Assembly: GCA_003254925.1 (NCBI GenBank)
Contig: QANZ01028689.1
Span: 1-64,000, forward strand
Direction: 5' to 3'
DNA: 64,000 nt
Source of the DNA: Chamaecrista fasciculata
Taxonomy: Eukaryota > Streptophyta > Magnoliopsida > Fabales > Fabaceae
Under the pieces are notes generated by a model, which worked only from the letters and a program-made list of their open reading frames with translations, had not been told where the DNA came from and did no database searches. Position 1 is the first letter of the stretch. Each line of letters opens with the position of its first letter. The position numbers and the translations under genes are program-made. Below are positions 1-8,710 of the stretch, piece after piece.

Positions 1-42
1 CATATCTATAAAATGATTGGCCCTAGGGCACAATCTCCAACA
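1..42 (-). mobile_element. 5' tip of an LTR, inserted into gypsy RT sequence
   Basis: Read on the minus strand from 42, the sequence begins TGTTGGAGATTGTGCCCTA. This matches the start of the 2.1-kb solo LTR at 15245. It cuts the reverse-transcriptase reading frame right after the residues RFVKGYA, so a later LTR element landed inside an older gypsy copy. The rest lies outside the window. Confidence 0.7.
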
Positions 43-566
43 GCATATCCTTTGACGAACCGGTGATAGTAGCCCGTTAACCCCAAGAATCCAGGTAACT
101 GTTTGAGCGTAGTTGGCACCGGCCACTCGGTAATCGCTGAGATTTTTTGAGGGTCAACTCGAACCCCATCCTTACTCACCAAATGCCCTAAATAATCAAT
201 GGTTTCTTGACCGAACAAACACTTGGAGAGTTTCACAAAGAACGAATTATCTTTGAGTAATTGGAGAACCACAGAGAGATGATATTGGTGATCTTCCAAA
301 GTAGCACTGTACACCAAAATATCGTCAAAGAAAACGGCCACAAATTTGCGGAGGTGCGGCTGGAACAACTTGTTCATGGTGGCTTAAAATGTTGATGGTA
401 CGTTCATCAGACCAAACAGCATCACAACGAACTCGTAGTGGCCCAAGTGAGTTCGGAACGCCGTCTTATGAATGTCCTCCTCCCGCATGCGGATTTGGTG
501 GTAACCTGATCGTAAGTCCAGCTTAGAAAAATAAGTGTAGAAATTAGTATAGAACGCTGTTGCCAT
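43..566 (-). pseudogene. Ty3/gypsy reverse transcriptase fragment
   Basis: Minus-strand translation in two frames gives the middle of a Ty3/gypsy reverse transcriptase. It reads [15 protein letters not shown] (positions 566-384) and then, after a one-base frame change near 380, FFDDILVYS, the YxDD-type catalytic box in which two aspartates bind magnesium, followed by LGHLVSKDG. The N-terminal part of RT and the whole protease are missing, because the frame joins directly to gag sequence at about 570. The left end is cut by the LTR at 1-42. With a frameshift and both ends missing it cannot make an active enzyme. The family assignment is firm; the lineage within Ty3/gypsy is not resolved. Confidence 0.85.
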
Positions 567-572
567 CGTGGT

Positions 573-1063
573 CTATGAAAACTTAAAGAGACGAGCTCTG
601 GGATTGTCAAAACGTGAAGGACCAAATTGGCTCTCAATGGCCTTGGAAAGAGCAGACCAAGTGGGTATGAGATTTTTTTTATGCAATGATTGAAACCATG
701 CAACCACCGAACCCAACATATGTACTGAAGCGATGATGATGCGTTGATCATCCGGAGTGTCATAATTTGTGAAAAATTGCTCAGCTCTGAATAACCAATA
801 CAGCGGCTCTGTTCCGTTGAACGTCGGAAAATCCAACTTCACCGACCGCGTGTGAAATGGCTGATACGACGAAGTGACCGGAGCAACCGCAAGCCACCAG
901 CGAAGGAGTCTGGGCTGGAGGAAACTTCGCAGAAAGAGAATCCATGGCCTGCATCAACGACTTGAGGGTGGTTTCGAAACTATCGAAACGTTTCTCAGAA
1001 GCTTCACGATAATGGAAGAAATTAGCCGCCAAGTCCTTAAGCTTGGGAACAACGTCCGCCATA
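573..1063 (-). pseudogene. Ty3/gypsy gag fragment
   Basis: On the minus strand a start codon at 1063 opens MADVVPKLKDLAANF. The frame shifts around 840-900 and continues as KLDFPTFNGTEPLYWLFRAE, FFTNYDTPDDQ and SALSKAIESQFGPS, the retrotransposon gag pattern common in plant Ty3/gypsy elements. The sequence then jumps at about 570 straight into reverse transcriptase, so the C-terminal gag, zinc knuckle, protease and early RT have been deleted. Just upstream (about 1064-1085) is a TTTGGTGCTTTCATTG-like stretch, a plausible remnant of the primer binding site and leader. This is a dead, internally deleted copy. Confidence 0.8.
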
Positions 1064-1084
1064 GAAGACAATGAAAGCACCAAA

Positions 1085-1321
1085 ATGGTAGCTACAATCG
1101 AAAAGATGGAAAGATAGAAAAGGAAAATGGATGAATCCGTATTGAAAATCCCTAAGGAAAGAAATACAGTGAAATCCCTATTCGAGTTGGGAAAACTCCA
1201 TAAACCAAATACAATATTCAACTTACTGAACCAAAAGCAAGCAACACACTATTAATGAGCAAAACGATAAAAGAGCATAACAGAAAGAAAAATATCAACT
1301 CCTGATAACAAATTTTATTCT
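1085..1321 (-). mobile_element. probable LTR or leader of the gypsy remnant
   Basis: This non-coding stretch lies immediately 5' (minus strand) of the gag start. By position it should be the 3' part of the element's left LTR plus leader. No second LTR is present to align it with, so the boundary near 1321 is a guess. Confidence 0.35.
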
Positions 1322-1500
1322 TCAGTCCCTGCTATCCAACGGCCTACCCCATTTGATAATCATTGTGCCAAGCTGTGTATGAGTCTCACGCTTCGCACGA
1401 TCATTTCCAACTCTTGCATCCTCGTTAGCATATGAAACTGACACCGAAGCAGCCACCTCAGTTGCTGAATCACGAGCTCCCCCTGAAGGTGTATCAAAGA
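1322..1500 (-). pseudogene. unrecognised coding-like fragment (C-terminal tail)
   Basis: The minus strand carries an open stretch of about 58 codons, including SVSYANEDARVGNDRAKRE and MIIKWGRPLDSRD, then a TGA stop and an AATAAA hexamer about 10 bases further on. It has the look of the last exon of a host gene. Its 5' side abuts the broken left arm of the MULE at 1501, so it is either a truncated host gene or a transposon-borne gene scrap. I do not recognise the family. Confidence 0.35.
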
Positions 1501-1622
1501 ACCTTTTTTTTCTGTAATAGAACCAAAATGTAAGAAAGAAGAAACAAGAAGAGAGTTTTAGTTTATTTCACACCGAAATATAACTTCTTTCTCTGGTCTC
1601 TTTCCCGGCTCTCTCTCTCTCT

Positions 1623-1800
1623 TGGTGGCCATTGTTTGGCCCAATCTCCGACCGGCTGGACTACTTCTAGTTCCAGAAACCAGAGGAGTTCTTCAGAAAG
1701 TGAATCGAGAAACACAAAAGCACCGTGTTCCGTACCAATGTCCCTCCTTCCTTCCCTTTCTTCCTCAACGTGAACCCTAACGTCGTCGCTGTGCCATTCG
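1623..1800 (+). pseudogene. captured CYP74 (hydroperoxide lyase / allene oxide synthase) fragment
   Basis: One plus-strand frame reads WWPLFGPISDRLDYF, stop, FQKPEEFFRK, stop, IEKHKSTVFRTNVPPSF, then FFLNVNPNVVAV. This is the N-terminal region of the CYP74 family, the cytochrome P450s that rearrange fatty-acid hydroperoxides in oxylipin (jasmonate and green-leaf-volatile) synthesis. The wording is closer to the hydroperoxide lyase branch than to allene oxide synthase. Two in-frame stops (TAG where the family has Trp, TGA where it has Arg) show decay. Homology ends after NVVAV, about 20 bases before the NAC fragment begins. The heme-binding C-terminal part is absent. Confidence 0.85.
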
Positions 1801-1815
1801 CCGCAGGCAGATGAG

Positions 1816-2340
1816 GTGGTAGTTTTGCCTCTAAATTTGCTTCCTCTAGGGTTCAAATTTAGGCCCACAGATGAGGTTTTGATCGATTTCTATTTAAGAC
1901 AGAAATTCAACGAAAATGGAGATGACGTTTGGGTTATTCAAGAAATTGATGTCTGCAAATGGGAGCCTTGGGATTTGCCTTGATTGAGCTGTTGAACCGA
2001 AAAATGCTGAATAATTTATTTGATTATTATATCATTGGGGTAGTCAAGTTTGTAGTGTTTGGAAAAATTACAACCTTACTGTGAATCTTCTTTCTAAGAA
2101 CTCAACTGATCAAGGTAGCATCATGTAGTCAAGGTACCTAAGTTATTTAATTTTCTCACTGTGAACTCTATTGTTTTTTCCCCTAGATTTATCGATCATA
2201 CAAAACAAGGATCCAGAGTGGTTTTTCTTTTGTCTACATGATCGCAATTATCCAAATGGGCATATAGATTGAACTGAGCTACAACTCATGGGTACTGGAA
2301 GGCAACGGGAAAAGATCGCAGAATTAAGTTTTGGTCGAAC
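1816..2340 (+). pseudogene. captured NAC transcription-factor fragment, intron retained
   Basis: The plus strand reads LPLGFKFRPTDEVLIDFYL and then VIQEIDVCKWEPWDLP, ending in a stop at 1981. This is NAC subdomains A and B. About 200 bases later, after CCCCTAG, it resumes as DLSIIQNKDPEWFFF and RNYPNGH (2186-2265). After a frameshift it continues as GYWKATGKDR (about 2290-2320), the hallmark of NAC subdomain D. The gap fits the usual first NAC intron, so the fragment was copied from genomic DNA, not from mRNA. The first donor site is mutated and there is a frameshift, so this is a pseudogene fragment. The sequence resembles the membrane-tethered NTL subgroup. Confidence 0.85.
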
Positions 2341-2699
2341 TTACGCCCTAGTTAATGGATTGGAAGGAAAAACCATTAGAGAGAGAGCCGCTAGAGACAG
2401 ACAGAGAGAGACGAGAGAGAAATTGTGTTTTGGTGTTAAATAAATTAAAACCCCCCACTTATTTTTTTCTTTCTTACATTTTAGTTCTATTATAGAGAAA
2501 AAGGTCCTTAATGCAAAAATTCAAACTTTTAGGAGTTAAAAATCAATTTTGTCTTTCTTCTTAACAGAAAAATAGATGGAAAATGTTTGCGGGACCAACT
2601 GTGCCAAGTTTTGAAAAACTGAGGGACCAAACGAAAAATCACTAAGGAACCAATTTAGAACATTGAGAATAACTAAGGGACCAAAATAGGACTTTTGCC

Positions 2700-3723
2700 T
2701 TAAGAATATTATAAATTTTTATTTGGTTTAAAATATTATTAAAGACAAATTTCCAAAATATCTTAATCATTTGGCAATATAATATTCTCATTTCTGAATA
2801 ATAATAAAGATTCAAAATTCTAGGAGAATGTTACATTCTTAATATCATAAAAAAAATATTTAAAAATTTTAATGATTATTTATAAACTATTTTTATTATT
2901 TTAAATTATTATGAAAACAATAAATGTCTAATTATTTAAATAGTTCTAATTTTCTTTAAAAAAAATTTCACAATAGTATATACATATCTTTCAAAATGTG
3001 CAAAGCTGTAATTATATGTGTTTGTGTTTTCATCTATCAAATGATCCCTTAAATATGTTTTATAAGTTAGTTTAATACGCCACTTGTTATATGAATGTAA
3101 CAAATGACGTGGCTCAATAGTAGTATTTGATGTGATCTAATAATATTAAGGCAAAAGTATTGTTGGTTCCCTTAATGTGTGGGATCATTTTTAGTTATAC
3201 CCAACTTTTTTGTCAATTGTACCCCAAATGTTTCACATTTGAGTCAATTATATCTCAACCCGACATTTCTTTTTTGTTTTAAGGTCCTTAAGTTTCCATT
3301 ATTTAGAGATCCTCCATTCTCTCAAGATTTTTCTTTCACATGAATCCCTAACTAATTACAACTTTAAAATACCAATACAATTATTTCAACCTACCACAAT
3401 CATTACATACCCTTTAAAGTAACATAATTTCTCCTTTATCTCTCATTTTCCAAAACATCATCTACTAAAAACCTCCTTTATAACACAAATCATTTACCTC
3501 TCTTTTACTACCTCCCCTCTCCTTTATTCTCCTTTAACTTATAACCCCCATCCAAACGCACCCTAAATGCCATAAACCATCTCCTCACTGTTAAGTAGTG
3601 ATCTAAAATTATCCAAAGGCCTTCACTTAAGACAAAATTAAAATCATCATCATTTGCAAACTTGACTAAATGATAATCGTTGGGTAAATCAACAATCTCA
3701 AAAGAACCTTTGCATGACCATAG
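2700..3723. repeat. AT-rich repeat stretch with first copy of a ~490-bp direct repeat
   Basis: No gene is visible. Positions 2773-3253 are the first copy of a direct repeat whose second copy is 4264-4761. Positions 3340-3570 resemble, in inverted orientation, the left arm of the element at 6168 (shared wording around CATCCAAACGCACCCTAAAT). The stretch is therefore built from at least two repeat families. Confidence 0.6.
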
Positions 3724-4023
3724 TTAAGTTACTTTTTGTTCTAAAAATTTAAAACTAACAGTGATACCAAGCAATTTTATTATCAGAGTTCTTTGTAAGG
3801 GCACCCCCATTCTTTCTCTTTCTGGCTTGGAGATCGAAACCATCAGACAAGAAGTATCTCCCCCTGGGTCTTTTTCGAAGGCAAAGCATTTATCAGCACC
3901 ATCACTTGGCGCTTCTTGAGGCTTGGTTACATTGGTTGGGCCTTGACCTTTTCCACACAACAAATTATCCACCATCAAATTCATATCATCATCTGGGTAT
4001 CCTCTAGCACGTGAATGGGCCAT
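3724..4023 (-). pseudogene. L1-type LINE ORF1 fragment (DUF4283 start)
   Basis: The minus-strand frame begins MAHSRARGYPDDD and includes SISKPERERMGVPLQRTLII followed by KLLGITVSFKFLEQKV. The last part matches the opening of the DUF4283 domain of plant L1 ORF1 proteins (typically WKNALIVKLLGR...). Only about 99 residues remain, and the zinc-knuckle half and ORF2 are absent. The fragment lies between the two copies of the 490-bp direct repeat. The domain call is by eye only. Confidence 0.5.
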
Positions 4024-4263
4024 AACTGCTCTGTAGGACTAGTCCAATCTCTCCATATGGCAACTATCTCCTCCAATCATGAGTATATCGGCGTACAAAA
4101 TTGGGGCACTGGAATGATTCAGAAGAGGAAGCAGACATTGTTGGGCCGGGTCTTGGAACATTCTTGGGAGTCCTCCATTGGCAAGAATTATTCCATGTTT
4201 CATCCACCTTTTTATTCTTTTGTCAAACAAATCAACCTCTCCCACACGTCATTCTACAATTTC

Positions 4264-4761
4264 GGCAATATAATATTCTCATTTATGAATAATAATAATA
4301 AAGATTCAAAATTCTACGAGAGTGTTACATTCTTAATATCATAACAAAAAAATATTTAAAAAGTTGAATGATTATTTTATAAAATATTTTTATTATTTTA
4401 AATTATAATGAAAACAATAAATATCTAATTATTTAAATAGTTTTAATTTTTTTTAAAAAAATATAAATTTCAAAATAGTATCTACATATCTTTCGAAATA
4501 TGCAAAGCTATAATTATATGTGTTTGTGTTTTCATCTATCAAATGATCCCTTAAATATGTTTTATGAGTTAGTTTAATAGGCCACTTGTTATATGAATGT
4601 AACAAATGACGTAGCTCAATAGTAGCAATTGATGTAATCTAATAATATTAAGGCAAAAATATTGTTGATAATCCCAACGTGTGGGATTATTTTTAGTTAT
4701 ACCTCAATGTTTTTTTTTTGTCAATTATACTCTCAATATTTGAAATTTGAGTCAATTATAT
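4264..4761. repeat. second copy of ~490-bp direct repeat
   Basis: From GGCAATATAATATTCTCATT to GAGTCAATTATAT, this copies 2773-3253 in the same orientation with scattered substitutions and small indels. No gene is visible, and no clear TG...CA ends mark it as an LTR. Confidence 0.75.
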
Positions 4762-5050
4762 AACCTGCTAAATATTGAATATTGAAAGGATAACTTGCTG
4801 AATTAGTAAACTATATCTTTTGAAATTTTTAAAATAGTTTAGTCCTAAAAAATATGTAAGATTACAAAATTATTTAATATATATATATATAATTAATAAC
4901 ATTTATATCATAAATAATTTTGAATAAAACATAGTTATTTATTTGTAAGAAACAAGTTAGTCATAAAAATATATTTATTTTAAAAATAAAAAGTAGTAAA
5001 TAATATAATGAACACACAAAATATTACAAAACAGTCAAATATTATATCTA

Positions 5051-5953
5051 GGCCAAAGTGCAAATTTGGTCCTGTAACTTTGTTCTAGGTTTCAAATCAG
5101 TCCTATATCTTTTTTTTTGTCTCGAATTTGGTCCTGTATCTTTACTTCAGGTCTCAAATCAGTCCTATATTTTTTTTGTCTCACTTTTGGTCCAATATGT
5201 TTTGAAAACCTCCCACCATTAGTCCTCCATCCATTTTAAATTACAGTTTAGTCCTGAAAACTTCAAGTCCCTTTCACTTTAGTCCCTAACTATCAAAATG
5301 AAAGTGAAATAGCATCCCTGAAGATTCTCAAACCTTACATTTTGGTCCCTTATCCATGAATTCTTCATGAAATGGAATAGAAATGCAAAACAACACAAAT
5401 TAAAGCAAATGATAGAGTGACCAAAAGGAAAAACGTAGAAAACTTAAAACCCACCGGAAAATGCCCCAAACTCGCCAGAAAACGTATGGAAATCGCTGAA
5501 AAAATCAAGAACTCATCCGAAAATCCCAATCCTCACTGAAATCTCACTCAAATAATCGCCCTCAAATACTCTAAGAAAAAATTTTAAAAAATCCATACTT
5601 TCCTCTAGCACCTCCCTCCTCAAAAGTTTGGATTTTCAAAAATTCTTTCATGGATTAGGGACCAAGATGTAAGGTTTGAGAATCTTCAAGGATGCTCTTT
5701 CACTTGCACTTTGATAGTCAAGGACTAAAGTGAAAGGGACTTGAAATTTTCATGACTAAACTGTAATTTAAAATGGACGGAGGCTAACGGTGAAAGGTTT
5801 TCAAAACATATGAGACCAAAAGTGAGACAAAAAAAAATATAGGACTGATTTGGGACCTAGAGCAAAGATACAGGACCAAATTCGAGACAAAAAAAATATA
5901 GGACTGATTTGAGACCTTCAGCAAAGTTACAGGACTAAATTCGTACTTTGGCC
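5051..5953. mobile_element. MULE-type fold-back MITE with perfect 9-bp target duplication
   Basis: The element starts GGCCAAAGTGCAAATTTGG and ends GTACTTTGGCC, with arms of about 320 bases that are inverted copies of each other (5051-5371 and 5636-5953). It is flanked on both sides by TTATATCTA (5042-5050 and 5954-5962), a perfect 9-bp target duplication, which is the size made by Mutator-superfamily transposases. The 260-base centre has no open frame. It is non-autonomous. Confidence 0.85.
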
Positions 5954-6167
5954 TTATATCTAATAGTAAACTACTAATGTAACAGTGAACTATTTATGTA
6001 ACAATTGTTTACGAAAAAAAAAAAACTATTTATGTAACAATTGAATATCGTCTATCGTGTCATCTTGTATGTATTTCTTTTCACATATTGTTCTTGCAAG
6101 ATTTTTTTTAACTAATTCCTTATTTTATTGTTGAACATAACTTTATACCAAATCCTAAGTCAATTTA

Positions 6168-7806
6168 GGGTGCGTTTGGATGCAAAGTTAAGGTAAAGGA
6201 GGATAAAGGAATGAGGGAGGTAATAAAGAAGAAGTAAATGATTTGTGTTATAAAGGAGGTTTTTAGTAAATTGTGTTTGGGAAAATGAGAGATAAAGGAG
6301 GAATTATGATGTGAAATTATTTTAAAGGGNATAGTGCGTTTGGATGTTAGTTTGAAAGTTGAAAAATTCGCGGCGCTCGCCCTGCTTCTCAACTACGTCA
6401 CACTCGTACCCTGCAAACAAGCAGGAAACATGTCATGACCATACACAGACGACCGCCTCACTCACAAGTGACGCCCGCCCCACAAACCCAGAAACCCCAA
6501 ACGTCACCTTCATCAGAGTATGCACTCGATGAACATCCACCCAGAAATCCCAGAAAAACCCAGAAACTCAACACCCCACACCCAGACCCACACCCCTTTT
6601 CTCGCTGTCTAGCCTACAAACTCACACCCAACAGCAAATAACCACCACTCTTCTCAGACAAGCCACCCATTTCCGCCGTCACCCACGACGGCCTTTCCAG
6701 CCACCAGCAATGAACAGACACATCGACTCACCAAGACAAACCCTAACCCAGCGAAATACACTACAGATTCGACAGTAAATACTCACCAGAAAGCCTCGTG
6801 CTCGAACGATTCTCTTTCACGATCACTTCTCTTCGTTTTCCGGCGGCGGTTCGACAACTCCGGCGACTGCACTCTTCGGATTTCTCTCTTCTCTCTCTCC
6901 AACTCGCTGAAATGGCTAAAAGTGCAAAAGACACAACCTTTGGCCCTTTTATACCCTTGCGAGCGCGGCATACGAGGCGTTTTTCATTTTTCAAATTTCT
7001 GCCTCCCGGGTAGCGACACGTGTCCTTGACAAGACACCCCTACCTACCACACGCCCGCCCGCCATGATCCCCTAACTCTCCGTTTTCTCAGGGAGGGCCG
7101 CCGTTCCTAGTATTTCCTCTGCGAGAGGGACAAGTACTCCTGCACATTTTTGGGCGTTCGCCAGTCGACGCGAATACACTGCCCAAGCACGGATCCCATC
7201 GCACGCTCTCCAAATCTGTCATCCTGCCCGCCTTAAGGAACAGTACGACGAACGCGCTCGTAGACTTCTTTAAGGAGGGACTTGTGATACATCACTATTT
7301 GGGCGTACGCCTAAACGGCCCTCGCACCGGGCCTCCTCTCCCCTCCGCACCTAGCGAAGCGCCCTCGAGTCAGTCGGGCGCCCTAAACTCACTTGGGGGC
7401 GCTCATGGTCCATCCTGGGTCTTGGCGCCCGTCCCCCAAATGACACGTGGCCACCCACGACTACCCCGCTCCGCAATCCACGCTACGGGAGATCGTGGGT
7501 TACTGACTCGTTCATACCCACGATCTCCAGTTTCTAGGCGCCCGCCTAGAAACACAACACGCAATCTCCCACGATTGCCTTGCTCCGCAAATCTCGGTCT
7601 CCACCATCTTCGCTGGTGGAGATCGTGCCCAGNGAGTAGGGATATGTTAGTAATTTTAGAAGATAAAGGAGAGATAAAGGAGGAAAATAAAGGAGAGGGA
7701 GATAAAGGTAAAACAAACAACATTTGTAACTGTAGCTCTGATAGTAAAGGAGTACTGGGAGATAAAGGAGGATAAATGCACTATAACTGTGCATCCAAAC
7801 GAACCC
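6168..7806. mobile_element. TIR element with TTA duplication (PIF/Harbinger-like), GC-rich core
   Basis: The ends GGGTGCGTTTGGATGC and GCATCCAAACGAACCC are inverted copies, flanked by TTA on both sides (6165-6167, 7807-7809), as for PIF/Harbinger elements. The arms are rich in GATAAAGGAG-type repeats. The core (about 6360-7620) is far richer in GC than its surroundings. On the minus strand it holds a TATA box (TATAAAAGGG, 6945-6954) followed by a pyrimidine- and GC-rich leader, suggesting an LTR or promoter captured in the element. Single Ns sit at 6330 and 7633, at both edges of the core. No transposase frame is visible. Confidence 0.6.
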
Positions 7807-7911
7807 TTAGTCTGAAACAAATAACTTGTAGCTTAATTACCGTGTCATTTGCAACTTTTTGTTGTCCATTTCCTTTCTTCTTCCCTCTTGTATTGTGGAG
7901 CTGAACATTTA

Positions 7912-8315
7912 GAGTCCGTTTGGATAAGCTTGTTAAAAAAGAATTTTATTTATCAAACTTTTTTTAAAAGGTCTTTTGAGTGAAGTACTAGTATTTTTAA
8001 TTATTAAAGTTGTTTGGATATAAAATGACAAAAGTATTTTTAATTAATAATATGAACCAAAAGAATAGCTTTTGCAAGTGCTTTAAGTTGAAGCTACAAA
8101 ATTAAACTTCTTAAAAAAGCTATATTTTAACTTTTTTTGTAACTTCTCATTTTTCTTAAAAATTTATCCAAACAAGATTTTATGTTTATAAAAGGTNTTT
8201 TTTGTAACTTCTCCTTTTTCTAAAAAATTTACCCAAACAAGATTTTATGTTTATAAAAGGTTTTTTTAATTAAAAAAATGCTTTTTAGATGAAAAAAATC
8301 TATTCAAACGAGCCC
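7912..8315. mobile_element. Tourist-like MITE with TTA duplication
   Basis: The ends GAGTCCGTTTGGATA and TATTCAAACGAGCCC are imperfect inverted copies, flanked by TTA (7909-7911, 8316-8318). It is about 400 bases long and has no coding capacity. Inside, a roughly 60-base unit ending ATTTTATGTTTATAAAAGGT occurs twice in tandem (about 8137-8196 and 8200-8262), with a single N at 8197 between the copies. Confidence 0.65.
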
Positions 8316-8534
8316 TTAGTCTTATAGTGAATTCAGTCCAACTTTTGCCGTTCAATTAAGGAATGTGAAAAATAAACTTGGTTGTTTTTATTGACTTTAT
8401 TCAGAAGAATCACCCAGGGTATATGTGAAAGTTGAATAGCAAGGATTTAACAAACCTAGTGAAGTCTGTACATCTTATTGAAGTAATTTATAACTAGTGA
8501 GCTTAACATGTTCAAATACCAAAGGACAACTAAG

Positions 8535-8537
<3 letters not shown>

Positions 8538-8577
<40 letters not shown>
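8538..8577. repeat. (GA)n microsatellite
   Basis: An uninterrupted GA dinucleotide run of about 40 bases, just downstream of the 3' end of the PhoD-like gene (minus strand). The interval 8319-8710 otherwise shows nothing I can call. Confidence 0.95.
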
Positions 8578-8579
<2 letters not shown>

Positions 8580-8710
8580 TGCTACGGCTTGTTTAAAAAA
8601 GACTAATAAAAGCAAATGATTGCGACAATCAACCTATCTCTTAAAATACACAATTCAGTGAGCTTTCACTGATTTTTTTTTTGCCTAGTCTAAACCCTAA
8701 ACCATAATTT

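Larger units (their letters stand above)
1498..2699. mobile_element. Pack-MULE-like element, left arm truncated
   Basis: The right arm (about 2390-2699) ends ATAGGACTTTTGCC. Its inner 100 bases reappear inverted at 1501-1600: TTCTTACATTTTAGTTCTAT on the right against the reverse complement of ATAGAACCAAAATGTAAGAA on the left. The left arm stops abruptly at about 1498, so the outer 200 bases have been lost and no target duplication can be read. The same arm sequence occurs at 47600-47911 inside a second gene-carrying MULE. Between the arms lie fragments of a CYP74 gene and a NAC gene, both on the plus strand. Confidence 0.7.

Noticed and set aside
1563-1868. Minus-strand ORF of about 101 codons
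   Set aside because: It is the antisense of the CYP74 and NAC fragments, which are unmistakable on the plus strand.
4015-4344. Overlapping short ORFs on both strands near 4015-4344
   Set aside because: No family wording. They lie upstream of the LINE ORF1 scrap and are likely its 5' leader region or chance frames.
7284-7775. ORF of about 163 codons in the GC-rich core
   Set aside because: It contains an N, is proline/arginine-rich from base composition, and matches no family wording. Probably non-coding LTR-like DNA.
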